In this document: piece by piece, positions 17,222 through 25,021 of the stretch
Numbering within the stretch: the stretch's first letter is position 1
Layout: each line of letters opens with the position of its first letter
Origin: Candidatus Tenderia sp.
GTDB lineage: Bacteria; Pseudomonadota; Gammaproteobacteria; Tenderiales; Tenderiaceae
Direction: 5' to 3'
Length of the DNA stretch: 25,021 nucleotides
Assembly: GCA_030148045.1 (NCBI GenBank)
Contig: JASBUE010000118.1
Coordinates: 1-25,021, forward strand
Position numbers and translations under genes: made by a program
The notes under the pieces: generated by a model
Seen by the model: only the letters and a program-made list of their open reading frames with translations
Told to the model about the DNA's origin: nothing
Databases searched by the model: none

Positions 17222-20200
17222 AGCGCACGCTCAACCTCATCCGCGCCCTGCTGCTGACGCTGCTGTTCGGCCTGATGTTGTTCGCCGCCTGGCTCATCAA
17301 CACCGAAGCGGGCCTGCACTGGGCAGTGGCGCAGGTGCGCCCCTATCTGCCGGGCGAACTGCGGCTGGAAAATCTGGGCGGACGCCTGAGCGGGCCGCTG
17401 ACCGTCGATCTATTCAGCTATCGCCAGGACAACGGCCTGGAAGTGGAGATGGGCCGGCTGCGGCTGGATTGGAGCCCCAGCGCCCTGTTGGTGGGGCAGC
17501 TGCGTTTCAGTGAGGTCTCGGCGCAGCAGCTGCTTGTCGAACTGCCGCCGGCGCGGGAAGAGGGCGGCAACGCCACAACCACCCTGCCCGATATCGCGCT
17601 CCCCGTCAGTGTCGCCCTTGGCAAGCTTGAATTGAATCAGATCCAGATACGGCGCCCCGAACAGGCGACCATCGAGATAGATCGCCTCGGCCTGGCGGCG
17701 TCTTTGCATTGGGACGCGCTGAAGATCACCCGGCTCGATCTGTCCGCCTACAATGCCCGGCTCGACGTGACCGGCAAGGCGGGACTAAGCGGCGGCTATG
17801 CGCACAGTCTGACCTTCGCCTGGCAAATGGATGAAACGCCGCTGGGTGCCGCCCGGGGGGCAGGCACGCTGCGGGGCGACCTGGCGCAAACCACTTTGAC
17901 CCACAGCTTGAATCATCCCATTCCGGTCAATGCCGAACTGACCCTGAGCGGCCTGCTGGCACAACCCCGCTGGGAGGGGCGCATCAAGGCGGAGACGTTT
18001 GCCCTGCAGACCCTGAAGCCCGATCTGCCGCAGGCGACGCTGGCCCTGGACGCCCGTATCCAGGGCGACCCGGACCAACAGACATTAACAGGCACCTTCA
18101 GCAGCAGTTCCGACCTGCTTCGCGACCTCGATGGCGAATTCCGGCTGACGGCGAGCCCGGCGCTGGTATGTGTCGAAGAAGTTCACCTGCACTCGCCCGA
18201 TCGCGGCCGCCGCGCCAGCCTGCATGGTCAGTGGCAGCCGGACAACAAGCTGGCCGAATTCGCCCTCAGCTGGCACGGCATCGACTGGCCGCTGCAAGGC
18301 CAGGCACAGGTGAGCAGTGCCCACGGCAGCGCCTATTTCAAGGGCAAGCCGGAGGATTACCGTTTCAGCCTGGCCGCTGACCTGGGCGGCCCGTATTGGA
18401 ACGACAGCCATTTGCGCGCCATCGGCGCGGGCACGCTTGAAGGACTCCATATCAGCCTGGCGCGGCTGCTGACCCTGGGCGGTGAGGTGAGCGGGCCGGT
18501 CAAGCTGGACTGGGCGCAGGCCTTCGGCTGGCAGACCACTCTCAGCGCCCAGGGCCTCAATCCCGGGCAACGCTGGCCCGACTGGCCGGGCAAGGTCGAT
18601 TTCAGGCTCACCAGCCGCGGCGATGCGCGCGGCGCGCTTTCGGCCAGCCTGGAGATCGACAAGCTCGACGGCACCCTGCGCCAGCTCCCGGTTCAACTCA
18701 AGGGTGGCCTGGACTGGCGGAATGAGACCTTGTCGCTGCACAAGCTTGAATTTCGTTCGGCCGACTCCGTCGCCACGGCTGATGGAGACATTGGCGCACA
18801 GCTGCAACTGGCGTGGCAGCTGCGCTCCCAACAGCTGTCACAGCTCTATCCCGATTTGGAGGGCAGCCTGAAGGCCTCCGGCTCGCTGAGCGGCGAGCGC
18901 GCCGCGCCGCTGTTGCAACTGCAACTTGAAGGTCAAAAGCTCGCCTGGCAAAACTATGCCATCGGCAACATCGAACTGCAGGGCCAGGCCGATCTGCTCC
19001 AATGGCAGCAGCTGGTGATGGACGCCCGGGCCGAGCAACTGGAACTGGCCGGCCAGTCCTTGGATGCCGTACAGATCAAACTGAATAGTGAAGCCCAGCG
19101 CCAACAGCTCGCCCTGGAGATTAAACACCCGGCCGTCTCCCTGCAACTCCAGGCCGACGGCAGCTTCAACGGCCGGACCTGGGCAGGCGAACTGAACCGT
19201 ACCCGCATCGACAGCCGCGGCTTCGGTGACTGGCGGCAACAGCGGGCGGCGGAGGTCCGGCTCTCCACCGAAGGAGTTTCCCTGGAACGTTTCTGTCTCG
19301 ACGGCCGGGACGCGCATGTCTGTATCGGCGCCGATTACACACAACATTCATGGAACGCAAAAGTGGAAAGCGAAGATTTTCCACTGCGCCTGCTGTCACC
19401 CCTGCTGCGTGAGCGGATGGAACTGAACGGCACGGCCGACATTTCGCTACAGGCCGCGCTCGATCCGCAGCGGCGGTTAACCGGACAGGGACACGTCCGA
19501 CTACACCCCGGCAGTGTCGATGTGCGTATGCCCGACAATGAAACCGACAGCTGGGATTACCAACAGGGATCGATCAATATCACCCTGGACCAAGAGGCCC
19601 TGAAGGCAAACGCACAATTAAAGGTCAGCGAACAGGATTCACTAAGCTTCAACGCCCAATTACCGCAATTTAAACCGTTTGCATTCGACCTCGAGACACA
19701 AACGCTACAGGCATCGGCCAGCCTGGACCTGGCGCAACTCGATCTGCTGCAGGGGATGATCTACGAGGCACGCAACATCAAGGGCCGGCTGACACTGGCG
19801 GCGAATGCCACGGGCACCCTGAAAGCACCCAAAGTGAGCGGGCGGCTGTCATTGCAGGACGGCGCGCTGGACATCCCGCGCCTGGGACTGAAGATCAGAA
19901 ACCTGAAACTCAACGCCGAGGGCGATGACCGCGAGGTCGGTTACCGGCTCGACGCCGATTCCGGCGGCGGCCATCTCCAGGCCAAGGGCGAGACGCAGCT
20001 GCAACCGGCGGCGGGCTGGCCGACGCAGATCGACATCAGCGGTAACGATCTCGAGGTCTCCAACATTCCCGAGGCCAGAATCGACGTCACCCCGGACCTA
20101 CGCATCACCATCAAGCACCACCGCATCGATGCCAACGGCACGGTCAGGATTCCCCATGCCAGGCTGCAGCCCAAGGACATCAGCAGCGCCAAGCTGCCCT

Positions 20201-20961
20201 CCGACGACGTCCGCATCGAAGGCGCGCCACCGCCCGACGCCGAGCGCTGGCAGATCTACAGCAATATTCGGCTGATACTGAGCGAACGGGTCTTCCTCAA
20301 CGGCTTCGGTTTCGAGGGACGCATCACGGGCAATGTATTGCTCAAAAACGAACCCGGCCGGCCGCCCATCGGCGTGGGCGAACTCAGCGTGGTCGAGGGT
20401 CGTTACAGCGCCTACGGGCAACGGCTGCAGATCGAGCGTGGCCGCCTGCTGTTCGCCAGCAGCCCGCTCAACAATCCCGGCCTGGACCTGCGCGCGGTGC
20501 GTCGGGTCCAGGACGTGACCGCGGGTGTCAGCGTCACCGGCACCCTGCGCAACCCCAAATTCGACCTCTTCAGCACCCCGGCCATGGGCCAGACCGACAC
20601 CCTCGCCTACCTGCTGTTGGGCCGGCCGCTGGAGAAAGGCGCCGCGTCGGACGGCTCCGTTGTCGCCGGTTCCGCCCTGGCCCTGGGGCTCAAGGGCGAG
20701 GACTTCCTGGCGCGCAAGATCGGCGACCGTTTCGGACTGGATGAAGTAAGGGTGGAAGCCTCACAGACCGGCAAAGAAGCCTCCCTGCTGATGGGACGCT
20801 ACCTCTCGCCCAAACTCTACATCAGCTACGGCGTCGGCCTGATCCAGGCCGTCAACACCCTCAAGTTGCGTTACGAGATCACCGACCGCTGGCAGCTCAC
20901 CGCCGAGTCCGGCGAGGAACAAGGGGCGGACCTGCTTTATACTTTCGAACGGGGTGATTAA
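17218..20961 (+). CDS. tamB: TamB, inner-membrane-anchored translocation/lipid-transport protein
   Basis: This 1247-residue AsmA-like protein is the partner of TamA, spanning the periplasm from an N-terminal inner-membrane helix (about residues 8-27) to the outer membrane. The long middle is repetitive beta-rich sequence typical of bridge-like lipid-transport proteins. The C-terminal TamB (DUF490) domain, roughly 900-1247, includes the segments GRLLFASSPLNNPGLDLRA, TDTLAYLLLGRPL and KLYISYGVGL. It starts with GTG overlapping the tamA stop (GTGA), so its translation may depend on ribosomes reaching the end of tamA. The tamA lesion could therefore reduce tamB expression unless the downstream part of tamA is translated from an internal start. 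No internal stop is seen. Confidence 0.93.
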   Translation: MKRTLNLIRALLLTLLFGLMLFAAWLINTEAGLHWAVAQVRPYLPGELRLENLGGRLSGPLTVDLFSYRQDNGLEVEMGRLRLDWSPSALLVGQLRFSEVSAQQLLVELPPAREEGGNATTTLPDIALPVSVALGKLELNQIQIRRPEQATIEIDRLGLAASLHWDALKITRLDLSAYNARLDVTGKAGLSGGYAHSLTFAWQMDETPLGAARGAGTLRGDLAQTTLTHSLNHPIPVNAELTLSGLLAQPRWEGRIKAETFALQTLKPDLPQATLALDARIQGDPDQQTLTGTFSSSSDLLRDLDGEFRLTASPALVCVEEVHLHSPDRGRRASLHGQWQPDNKLAEFALSWHGIDWPLQGQAQVSSAHGSAYFKGKPEDYRFSLAADLGGPYWNDSHLRAIGAGTLEGLHISLARLLTLGGEVSGPVKLDWAQAFGWQTTLSAQGLNPGQRWPDWPGKVDFRLTSRGDARGALSASLEIDKLDGTLRQLPVQLKGGLDWRNETLSLHKLEFRSADSVATADGDIGAQLQLAWQLRSQQLSQLYPDLEGSLKASGSLSGERAAPLLQLQLEGQKLAWQNYAIGNIELQGQADLLQWQQLVMDARAEQLELAGQSLDAVQIKLNSEAQRQQLALEIKHPAVSLQLQADGSFNGRTWAGELNRTRIDSRGFGDWRQQRAAEVRLSTEGVSLERFCLDGRDAHVCIGADYTQHSWNAKVESEDFPLRLLSPLLRERMELNGTADISLQAALDPQRRLTGQGHVRLHPGSVDVRMPDNETDSWDYQQGSINITLDQEALKANAQLKVSEQDSLSFNAQLPQFKPFAFDLETQTLQASASLDLAQLDLLQGMIYEARNIKGRLTLAANATGTLKAPKVSGRLSLQDGALDIPRLGLKIRNLKLNAEGDDREVGYRLDADSGGGHLQAKGETQLQPAAGWPTQIDISGNDLEVSNIPEARIDVTPDLRITIKHHRIDANGTVRIPHARLQPKDISSAKLPSDDVRIEGAPPPDAERWQIYSNIRLILSERVFLNGFGFEGRITGNVLLKNEPGRPPIGVGELSVVEGRYSAYGQRLQIERGRLLFASSPLNNPGLDLRAVRRVQDVTAGVSVTGTLRNPKFDLFSTPAMGQTDTLAYLLLGRPLEKGAASDGSVVAGSALALGLKGEDFLARKIGDRFGLDEVRVEASQTGKEASLLMGRYLSPKLYISYGVGLIQAVNTLKLRYEITDRWQLTAESGEEQGADLLYTFERGD

Positions 20962-21022
20962 TGCGTGGTCTCAAACGCATGTCGGACCCCCCTCCGCATC
21001 AGCAAAACAAAGGGACAACTCT

Positions 21023-21517
21023 ATGAAACAGCTGACATGGATTTTTATTCTGCTCTTGAGTTACGGCTGCAGCACCACCAGCTATATCGACGGATCAAGC
21101 GTACTGTTGGCACCACAAGGGGCGAGAGTGAGCGCCATTTCACCCGATGATGTCACCATCTATCTGCAACCACCCGAACAGAGCTATGAGCCGGTCGCGC
21201 TGGTGGTCGCCAGCGCAACGGTGAGCAGCTACAGCGACATCGCGCTTACCGAGGCCGAACTCATCAGGGAGCTCAAACGCCAGGCCGCCGCAACCGGCGC
21301 CAATGGCGTGATCGACGTGGTCAGGGAGGTCATCGCCGGCGACCAGGTCATCTCCATCTCCGGCTGGGGCATAGCATCGCGCAGCGATATCATCGACGCC
21401 GACCGGCGCCTGAAAAACATCATCACCGATACACGGCAGCAAGGGGTGATCACATCCGACTATCTCATTATCTACCGCGGCAAGGCGGTGAGCACTGCGA
21501 ACAGACCGATCAAATAA
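21023..21517 (+). CDS. Putative lipoprotein of unknown function
   Basis: A 164-residue protein with a type II signal: a hydrophobic N-terminus (KQLTWIFILLLSYGC) and lipobox cysteine C16. The start ATG at 21023 is preceded by AAAGGG; an in-frame ATG 23 codons upstream, within the tamB end, would hide the signal. The body (about 45-115) contains SYEPVALVVASATVSSYSDI and LKRQAAATGANGVIDV, a pattern like the YbjQ/DUF4156-type small domains found in lipoproteins and heavy-metal-binding-like proteins. That link is tentative. It lies 61 bases after tamB and may share its transcript. No function is assigned. Confidence 0.8.
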   Translation: MKQLTWIFILLLSYGCSTTSYIDGSSVLLAPQGARVSAISPDDVTIYLQPPEQSYEPVALVVASATVSSYSDIALTEAELIRELKRQAAATGANGVIDVVREVIAGDQVISISGWGIASRSDIIDADRRLKNIITDTRQQGVITSDYLIIYRGKAVSTANRPIK

Positions 21518-21830
21518 GATCAAAAATAAGTAAGTATCCGCCGACAAGCCAGGGCGGAGTCACTGCCGAAACCGGCCTGGAACAGGGTCTCAGTGCCGCC
21601 ATCGGCGAGGATGCGGAAGTAGGTGCCAAGCGCTCGTTCGCCACCAAGCCCCTGGAGGAGCCGACAAGCCGCACCGCGGTGATCAATCCCCCTCCTTCCC
21701 CGCTACCGCCGGACAGGGCGGTATGCAGTACCGGCACCGCACCGGCAAGCCGATAGATGGCCGCGCCCGAGGCCAGGTCTACCCAGCCGTCCGGCTCAAA
21801 GGCTACCGTCCCCCTTTTTTTGCAGGGCCA
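21518..21830. other. Unassigned stretch with coding-like periodicity
   Basis: About 310 bases with no complete gene. Frames on both strands look protein-like. On the plus strand an open frame lacking a start (about 21550-21756) has strong purine-first codons and ends at a TAG. On the minus strand a segment ending at a TGA near 21524 reads like LLQGLGGERALGTYF and TETLFQAGFGSDSAL. This may be a decayed gene end, or simply GC-rich sequence. A 6-bp inverted repeat (TCCGCC/GGCGGA) at 21537-21558 has no T-run, so it is not a standard terminator. Confidence 0.35.
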
Positions 21831-22316
21831 TCACAGCGGGGTGAATCCGAACAGCAACGCGGATACCAGCAGCCCCCCGGTCAAGGCGACGCCGCCCCAG
21901 CGTCTGTATCCCGAGAAATTGGTGCGCGCGGCGGTGGATGCGTTCTGTTGCAACACGACATCCGGCTGTGGCGCCGCATTCGGCTGTGGTTGATCAACCA
22001 AGGGGAGATCCTGCCCGGCCGTTGAGATGCGATAGATCAACCGCGACGCCGGCTGGAGTTTGTCGGCGCACAGACGTATTTCGTGATTGCCATGGGCGGA
22101 GTGGCACGCCATAACGGCATCGAGAATCGGCTCAGGATCTTCAACTGCAAAAAACGCTTCGCCCCATGCCTGCCACGCGTAACCGGAGGGTCTATCCGGC
22201 GCCCGGTGTTCAATGCGTATCACCCAATCGCCCCACAAGTTCTCATGGATCAGGCGTTGAATCACGGCCAAACACGGCAGTTCTGCGGCGTGCGCTGAAG
22301 ACAAAGCTGGTTGCAT
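21831..22316 (-). CDS. Protein with RuBisCO-small-subunit-like domain and C-terminal membrane helix
   Basis: A 161-residue protein with GAGGAG seven bases before its ATG. Residues about 17-98 resemble the RuBisCO small subunit (CbbS/RbcS): an IRIEH segment, then YAWQAWGEAFF in place of the YWxMWKLPMFG motif, DPEPILDAVMACHSAHGNHEIRL matching the DxxxVLxEVxAC...P..xIRL helix-strand, and a closing IYRI. A low-complexity Pro/Gln/Ala linker (about 99-137) leads to a hydrophobic C-terminal helix (about 139-158, GGVALTGGLLVSALLFGF). No RuBisCO large subunit or cbb gene is nearby. A membrane-tethered SSU-like domain is unusual; a protein-binding role by analogy with the SSU-like domains of CcmM is only a guess. 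The domain call rests on pattern recognition from memory. Confidence 0.65.
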   Translation of the reverse strand: MQPALSSAHAAELPCLAVIQRLIHENLWGDWVIRIEHRAPDRPSGYAWQAWGEAFFAVEDPEPILDAVMACHSAHGNHEIRLCADKLQPASRLIYRISTAGQDLPLVDQPQPNAAPQPDVVLQQNASTAARTNFSGYRRWGGVALTGGLLVSALLFGFTPL

Positions 22317-23103
22317 AGTTCGCTCCTCGCATTAATGTGGTAGACGGTGGAAAGATTGAACACTCGTCAGCACTGCTGAAAAAAGCCACAAACAGTACCT
22401 GAGTGTTACAGTCAAATATTGACCACATTATGCAAGCCGTCACGGCGTGATGCTCATAGAATGTATCAATGCGGAATGTTGAAATTTTCGGATGAAGTAA
22501 ATACCCAAGCCTGGCGGTAGAACGGCGACGCCCACCATAACTGTCGATCCCGGCCAGGAGCTCATTGAGGCCACTGCGTTCATTAAGCAGTGACTCCCGC
22601 TTCGGATGCTTCTCCCTTTGCCGGAACCAGGGCCTCCACTTGCAGGCGCGCGGTAACCACGGCCTGGTGCGCCGCATTGAGTTCATCGAACTCATTGTCC
22701 GTCCTGGCTGTTTCGCTTTATGGCCATGGCCTATAGCATCATTCGGTTACACGCCTTGGAAGCGTGAAAACAGCCAGATTGCAGGGACTTCACAGTGCAT
22801 AACATCGCGAAATTGAAGATTGACCTGATCATTCAGAAGCTTTGGTCGCCCCGGCACCAATACCCGACAGTGAGCGCCATGGATGTTCGCGCCGTTATTC
22901 GGAGCCGCTCTTCGAGATCGAACAAAATCCGGCACCTCTACAACCTATTGATTTACAGTAGCTCTGCAAGCGCAGCAACAGCACTTGATGGGTGCACTCC
23001 AGTCACAGAGAATATCGGCCCGGGAGAGAGCCAGAGGGGGGAATGTCGGGATGAAAAATGGCCCGGTCCGGCTGGAATGCCCCGGAATAGCGGGTTTCAG
23101 GCA
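22317..23103. other. Long intergenic stretch with possible gene debris
   Basis: About 790 bases without a supportable gene. On the minus strand, 22583-22700 encodes a coding-like tail (DELNAAHQAVVTARL, then QVEALVPAKGE) with no start codon or ribosome site. Just after its TAA an overlapping ATG opens a short frame of unclear nature. The other open frames on both strands have irregular codon use. The part next to 22316 is AT-richer and probably holds the promoter of the SSU-like gene. I recognise no IS element or att site here. Confidence 0.4.
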
Positions 23104-23137
23104 CAAAAAAACCGGTTCTCTGAAACCGGTTTTTTTT
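23104..23137. terminator. Bidirectional intrinsic terminator closing the tRNA-Ser repeat region
   Basis: A7, then an 8-bp AACCGGTT/AACCGGTT stem around a short loop, then T8. It is symmetrical, so it could stop transcription from both sides. It lies just downstream (minus strand) of the first tandem unit. Confidence 0.8.
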
Positions 23138-23144
23138 CGTGAAT

Positions 23145-23326
23145 TGGCGGAGAAGGAGGGATTATTCGGCCTATCGGCCTCACTCCTTCGGAGCCGTCAT
23201 CGCTATCGCGCTGACATTCTCCCTTAGCTTCGCTACGGTCGTCGAACCGGCTAATTTATGTACCAAGGGTTCGAATCCATTTTCATTAGACAAAAAAAAC
23301 CGCCACGCGGGCGGTTTGTTTATGTC
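23145..23326 (-). repeat. Tandem repeat unit 1 (182 bp), begins with a copy of the tRNA-Ser 3' end
   Basis: The unit starts with TGGCGGAGAAGGAGG, identical to the last 15 bases of the tRNA-Ser gene at 23508 including CCA. It continues with a spacer rich in small hairpins (GGCC-TATC-GGCC, CTCC-TTC-GGAG) and a TTCGAA-containing segment, and ends with an intrinsic terminator. It differs from unit 2 by two substitutions and one extra A in the A-tract. Confidence 0.9.
23292..23321 (-). terminator. Intrinsic terminator in repeat unit 1
   Basis: On the minus strand: CCGCCCGCGTGGCGG-type GC-rich hairpin followed by T8. It is the same element as the one directly after the tRNA gene, duplicated with the repeat. 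Confidence 0.8.
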
Positions 23327-23507
23327 TGGCGGAGAAGGAGGGATTATTCGGCCTATCGGCCTCACTCCTTCGGAGCCGTCATCGCTATCGCGCTGACGTT
23401 CTCCCTTCGCTTCGCTACGGTCGTCGAACCGGCTAATTTATGTACCAAGGGTTCGAATCCATTTTCATTAGACAAAAAAACCGCCACGCGGGCGGTTTGT
23501 TTATGTC
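23327..23507 (-). repeat. Tandem repeat unit 2 (181 bp), begins with a copy of the tRNA-Ser 3' end
   Basis: Nearly identical to unit 1 and abutting it. It too starts with the 15-base tRNA 3' end and ends with the terminator that directly follows the real tRNA gene. Open frames across both units and the tRNA are antisense artefacts, not proteins. Confidence 0.9.
23474..23502 (-). terminator. Intrinsic terminator of tRNA-Ser
   Basis: A GC-rich hairpin (CCGCC/GGCGG, loop ACGCG region) followed on the minus strand by T7. It begins six bases beyond the CCA end of the tRNA gene. Confidence 0.85.
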
Positions 23508-23598
23508 TGGCGGAGAAGGAGGTATTCGAACCCTCGATACGCTATTAACGTATACACACTTTCCAGGCGTGCTCCTTCAACCACTCGGACACTTCTCC
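23508..23598 (-). tRNA. tRNA-Ser (anticodon GGA)
   Basis: A 91-base class II tRNA on the minus strand. The acceptor stem GGAGAAG pairs with CTTCTCC, the discriminator is G, and CCA is encoded. The anticodon loop reads CTGGAAA with anticodon GGA. The long variable arm (TGTATACGTTAATAGCGTAT region) is typical of serine tRNAs, and the T-arm contains GGTTCGAAT. Its 3' end is duplicated in the downstream repeats. Confidence 0.95.
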
Positions 23599-23611
23599 TT
23601 CAAGGCGCGCA

Positions 23612-23640
23612 ATAGTACCCCATCTCGCTTGCCGGCGCAA
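23612..23640 (-). promoter_or_regulatory. Sigma-70 promoter of tRNA-Ser
   Basis: On the minus strand: -35 TTGCGC, a 17-base spacer, -10 TACTAT, followed by a GC-rich TGCGCGCC discriminator as expected for a growth-rate-controlled tRNA promoter. The -10 ends 14 bases before the mature tRNA 5' end. Confidence 0.8.
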
Positions 23641-23780
23641 TTGAATCGCCCCGTTTTTCTGCGCTAATTGGTTGGAATCGCTGCAAAATTTCCCGACGGC
23701 GCCGATATTGATAATGTGGAACCATACTGTGTGAGCGCCAGTCCCAATTTATAGCCATTAGCCAGGAAGGATGTCGGGCC

Positions 23781-25021
23781 ATGATTTACAACACACCCCC
23801 CTCTGCCCTTTCGCCTAGCCGCGTAGCCATCAACCAGGCCTATTTGGTGGACGAGGATGCCCACCTCAATACCCTGCTGGCCGCTCTGCACCTAGACCAG
23901 GACCAACAGGCCCGCATCGAAGACGTCGCCCGGGAACTGGTGGTGGCGCTGCGCCGGATCAAGACCAGCAAAGGTGGCATTAACGCCCTGCTACAGGAGT
24001 ACGACCTGAGTTCGCAGGAGGGGGTGATGCTGATGTGCCTGGCCGAGGCCCTGCTGCGCATCCCCGACGCGGAAACCGCCGATCGCCTGATCCGCGACAA
24101 GCTCTCCCAGGCCGAGTGGGACACCCACCTGGGCAAAAGTTCATCGTTCTTCGTCAACGCCTCTACCTGGGGTCTGTTGCTGACCGGCCACCTCGTCCAG
24201 CTGGCGCCGGAGATGGTGCACAACAGAGCCTCCTTTTTCTCGCGCCTGGTGAGTCGCAGCGGCGAGCCGGTGATCCGCCTGGCCATCAAGCGGGCGATGA
24301 AGATCATCGGCCAGCAGTTCGTTATGGGGACCAGCATCGACGCGGCCATCCGCCGCAGCCACGAAAGCGACAACCGGCTATTCCGCTATTCGTTCGATAT
24401 GCTGGGCGAAGCGGCTCTGACCGCGGCCGACGCCGGGAAGCATTTCGATTCCTACCTAAACGCCATCCACACGCTGGGTCGCCATGCCAGCCAGGATCAG
24501 GATGCGCTGTTCGCCAATCCCGGCATCTCGGTCAAGCTGTCGGCCTTGCATCCGCGCTACGAATACGCCCAGAGCGAACGGGTGTTGACCGAGTTGCCGC
24601 CGCGCCTGCTGCAACTGGCCCAAGCGGCCAAGCAGGCCAATATCAACATGACCGTGGACGCCGAAGAGGCGGACCGGCTCAACCTGTCGCTGGATATTTT
24701 CGAGCGGGTGTTGCTTGATAAGTCTCTGGCCGAGTGGCACGGCTTCGGTCTGGCGGTGCAGGCCTATCAGAAACGGGCCGTGTTCGTCATCGATTATCTG
24801 AATGAACTTAGCCAGCGCAGCGGCCACCGCATCCCTATCCGTTTGGTCAAAGGCGCCTACTGGGACACGGAGATCAAACGCGCCCAGGAACAGGGGCTGC
24901 CCGACTACCCTGTCTTCACCCGCAAGTGCGCCACCGACACCGCCTACCTGGCCTGTGCCCAGCGCATCCTCAACTGCGGCAGCGCCTTCTATCCCCAGTT
25001 CGCCACCCACAACGCCCACAC
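23781..25021 (+). CDS. putA: PutA, proline dehydrogenase / delta-1-pyrroline-5-carboxylate dehydrogenase (3' part missing)
   Basis: The first 413 codons of PutA, which oxidises proline to glutamate in two steps at the inner membrane face. After a helical arm and the dimerisation-type segment (about 25-110), the FAD-binding proline dehydrogenase barrel is visible: SVKLSALHPRYE, NMTVDAEEADRLNLSLDIFE, GFGLAVQAYQKRA and IRLVKGAYWDTEIKRAQ. The protein starts close to the arm region, so it lacks the N-terminal ribbon-helix-helix DNA-binding domain of E. coli PutA and would not be its own repressor. The aldehyde dehydrogenase half lies beyond the window. AAGGA sits nine bases before the ATG; an ATG at 23771 is in another frame. 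Confidence 0.95.
   Translation, partial: MIYNTPPSALSPSRVAINQAYLVDEDAHLNTLLAALHLDQDQQARIEDVARELVVALRRIKTSKGGINALLQEYDLSSQEGVMLMCLAEALLRIPDAETADRLIRDKLSQAEWDTHLGKSSSFFVNASTWGLLLTGHLVQLAPEMVHNRASFFSRLVSRSGEPVIRLAIKRAMKIIGQQFVMGTSIDAAIRRSHESDNRLFRYSFDMLGEAALTAADAGKHFDSYLNAIHTLGRHASQDQDALFANPGISVKLSALHPRYEYAQSERVLTELPPRLLQLAQAAKQANINMTVDAEEADRLNLSLDIFERVLLDKSLAEWHGFGLAVQAYQKRAVFVIDYLNELSQRSGHRIPIRLVKGAYWDTEIKRAQEQGLPDYPVFTRKCATDTAYLACAQRILNCGSAFYPQFATHNAH

Noticed and set aside
23145..23507. CRISPR array
   Set aside because: Only two 182-bp units abutting without spacers, containing a tRNA end and a terminator; nothing CRISPR-like.
23139..23667. Plus-strand open frames across the repeats and the tRNA
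   Set aside because: They are antisense to a tRNA gene and its terminator repeats; proteins of this kind are well-known annotation artefacts.

Overview
The window is a chromosomal segment of a gammaproteobacterium, probably a chemolithoautotroph of the sulfur-oxidiser/purple-sulfur (Chromatiales-like) kind. This is inferred from gene content: a complete uptake [NiFe]-hydrogenase locus, tamA-tamB, a PutA without the N-terminal DNA-binding domain, and a protein with a RuBisCO-small-subunit-like domain. No 16S or other decisive marker is present.

Positions 1-14872 (minus strand) hold the hydrogenase locus. In transcription order it reads hupS, hupL, hupC, an unusual heme-c membrane protein, hupD, hupF, hupG, hupH, hupI (rubredoxin), a broken hupJ, hupK, hypA, hypB, hypC, hypD, hypE, hupR and hupT (cut by the window edge). 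HupS carries the six-cysteine proximal-cluster signature of oxygen-tolerant membrane-bound hydrogenases. HupSL would oxidise H2 in the periplasm and pass electrons to the HupC cytochrome b. HupD, F, G, H, I, K and HypA-E build and insert the NiFe(CN)2CO site and the FeS subunit. HypF and a regulatory hydrogenase (HupUV/HoxBC) are not in the window. Two candidate sigma-54 promoters, before hupS and before hupD, fit control by the NtrC-type regulator HupR/HoxA. Two accessory genes look damaged: hupJ has an internal deletion plus a frameshift, and hupR has an in-frame TAG that cuts off its DNA-binding domain.

Positions 15452-21517 (plus strand) hold tamA, tamB and a small lipoprotein gene. tamA is interrupted after codon 94 by an in-frame TAG, while the rest of its frame is open. 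Positions 21831-22316 (minus) encode a 161-residue protein with a RuBisCO-small-subunit-like domain and a C-terminal membrane helix. It is flanked by stretches that contain only coding-like debris.

Positions 23104-23640 hold a tRNA-Ser(GGA) gene on the minus strand with a good promoter. Downstream of it lie two nearly identical 181-182 bp tandem units, each starting with a copy of the tRNA 3' end and ending in an intrinsic terminator, an arrangement resembling the E. coli tyrT/rtT repeats. putA starts at 23781 on the plus strand and runs off the window.
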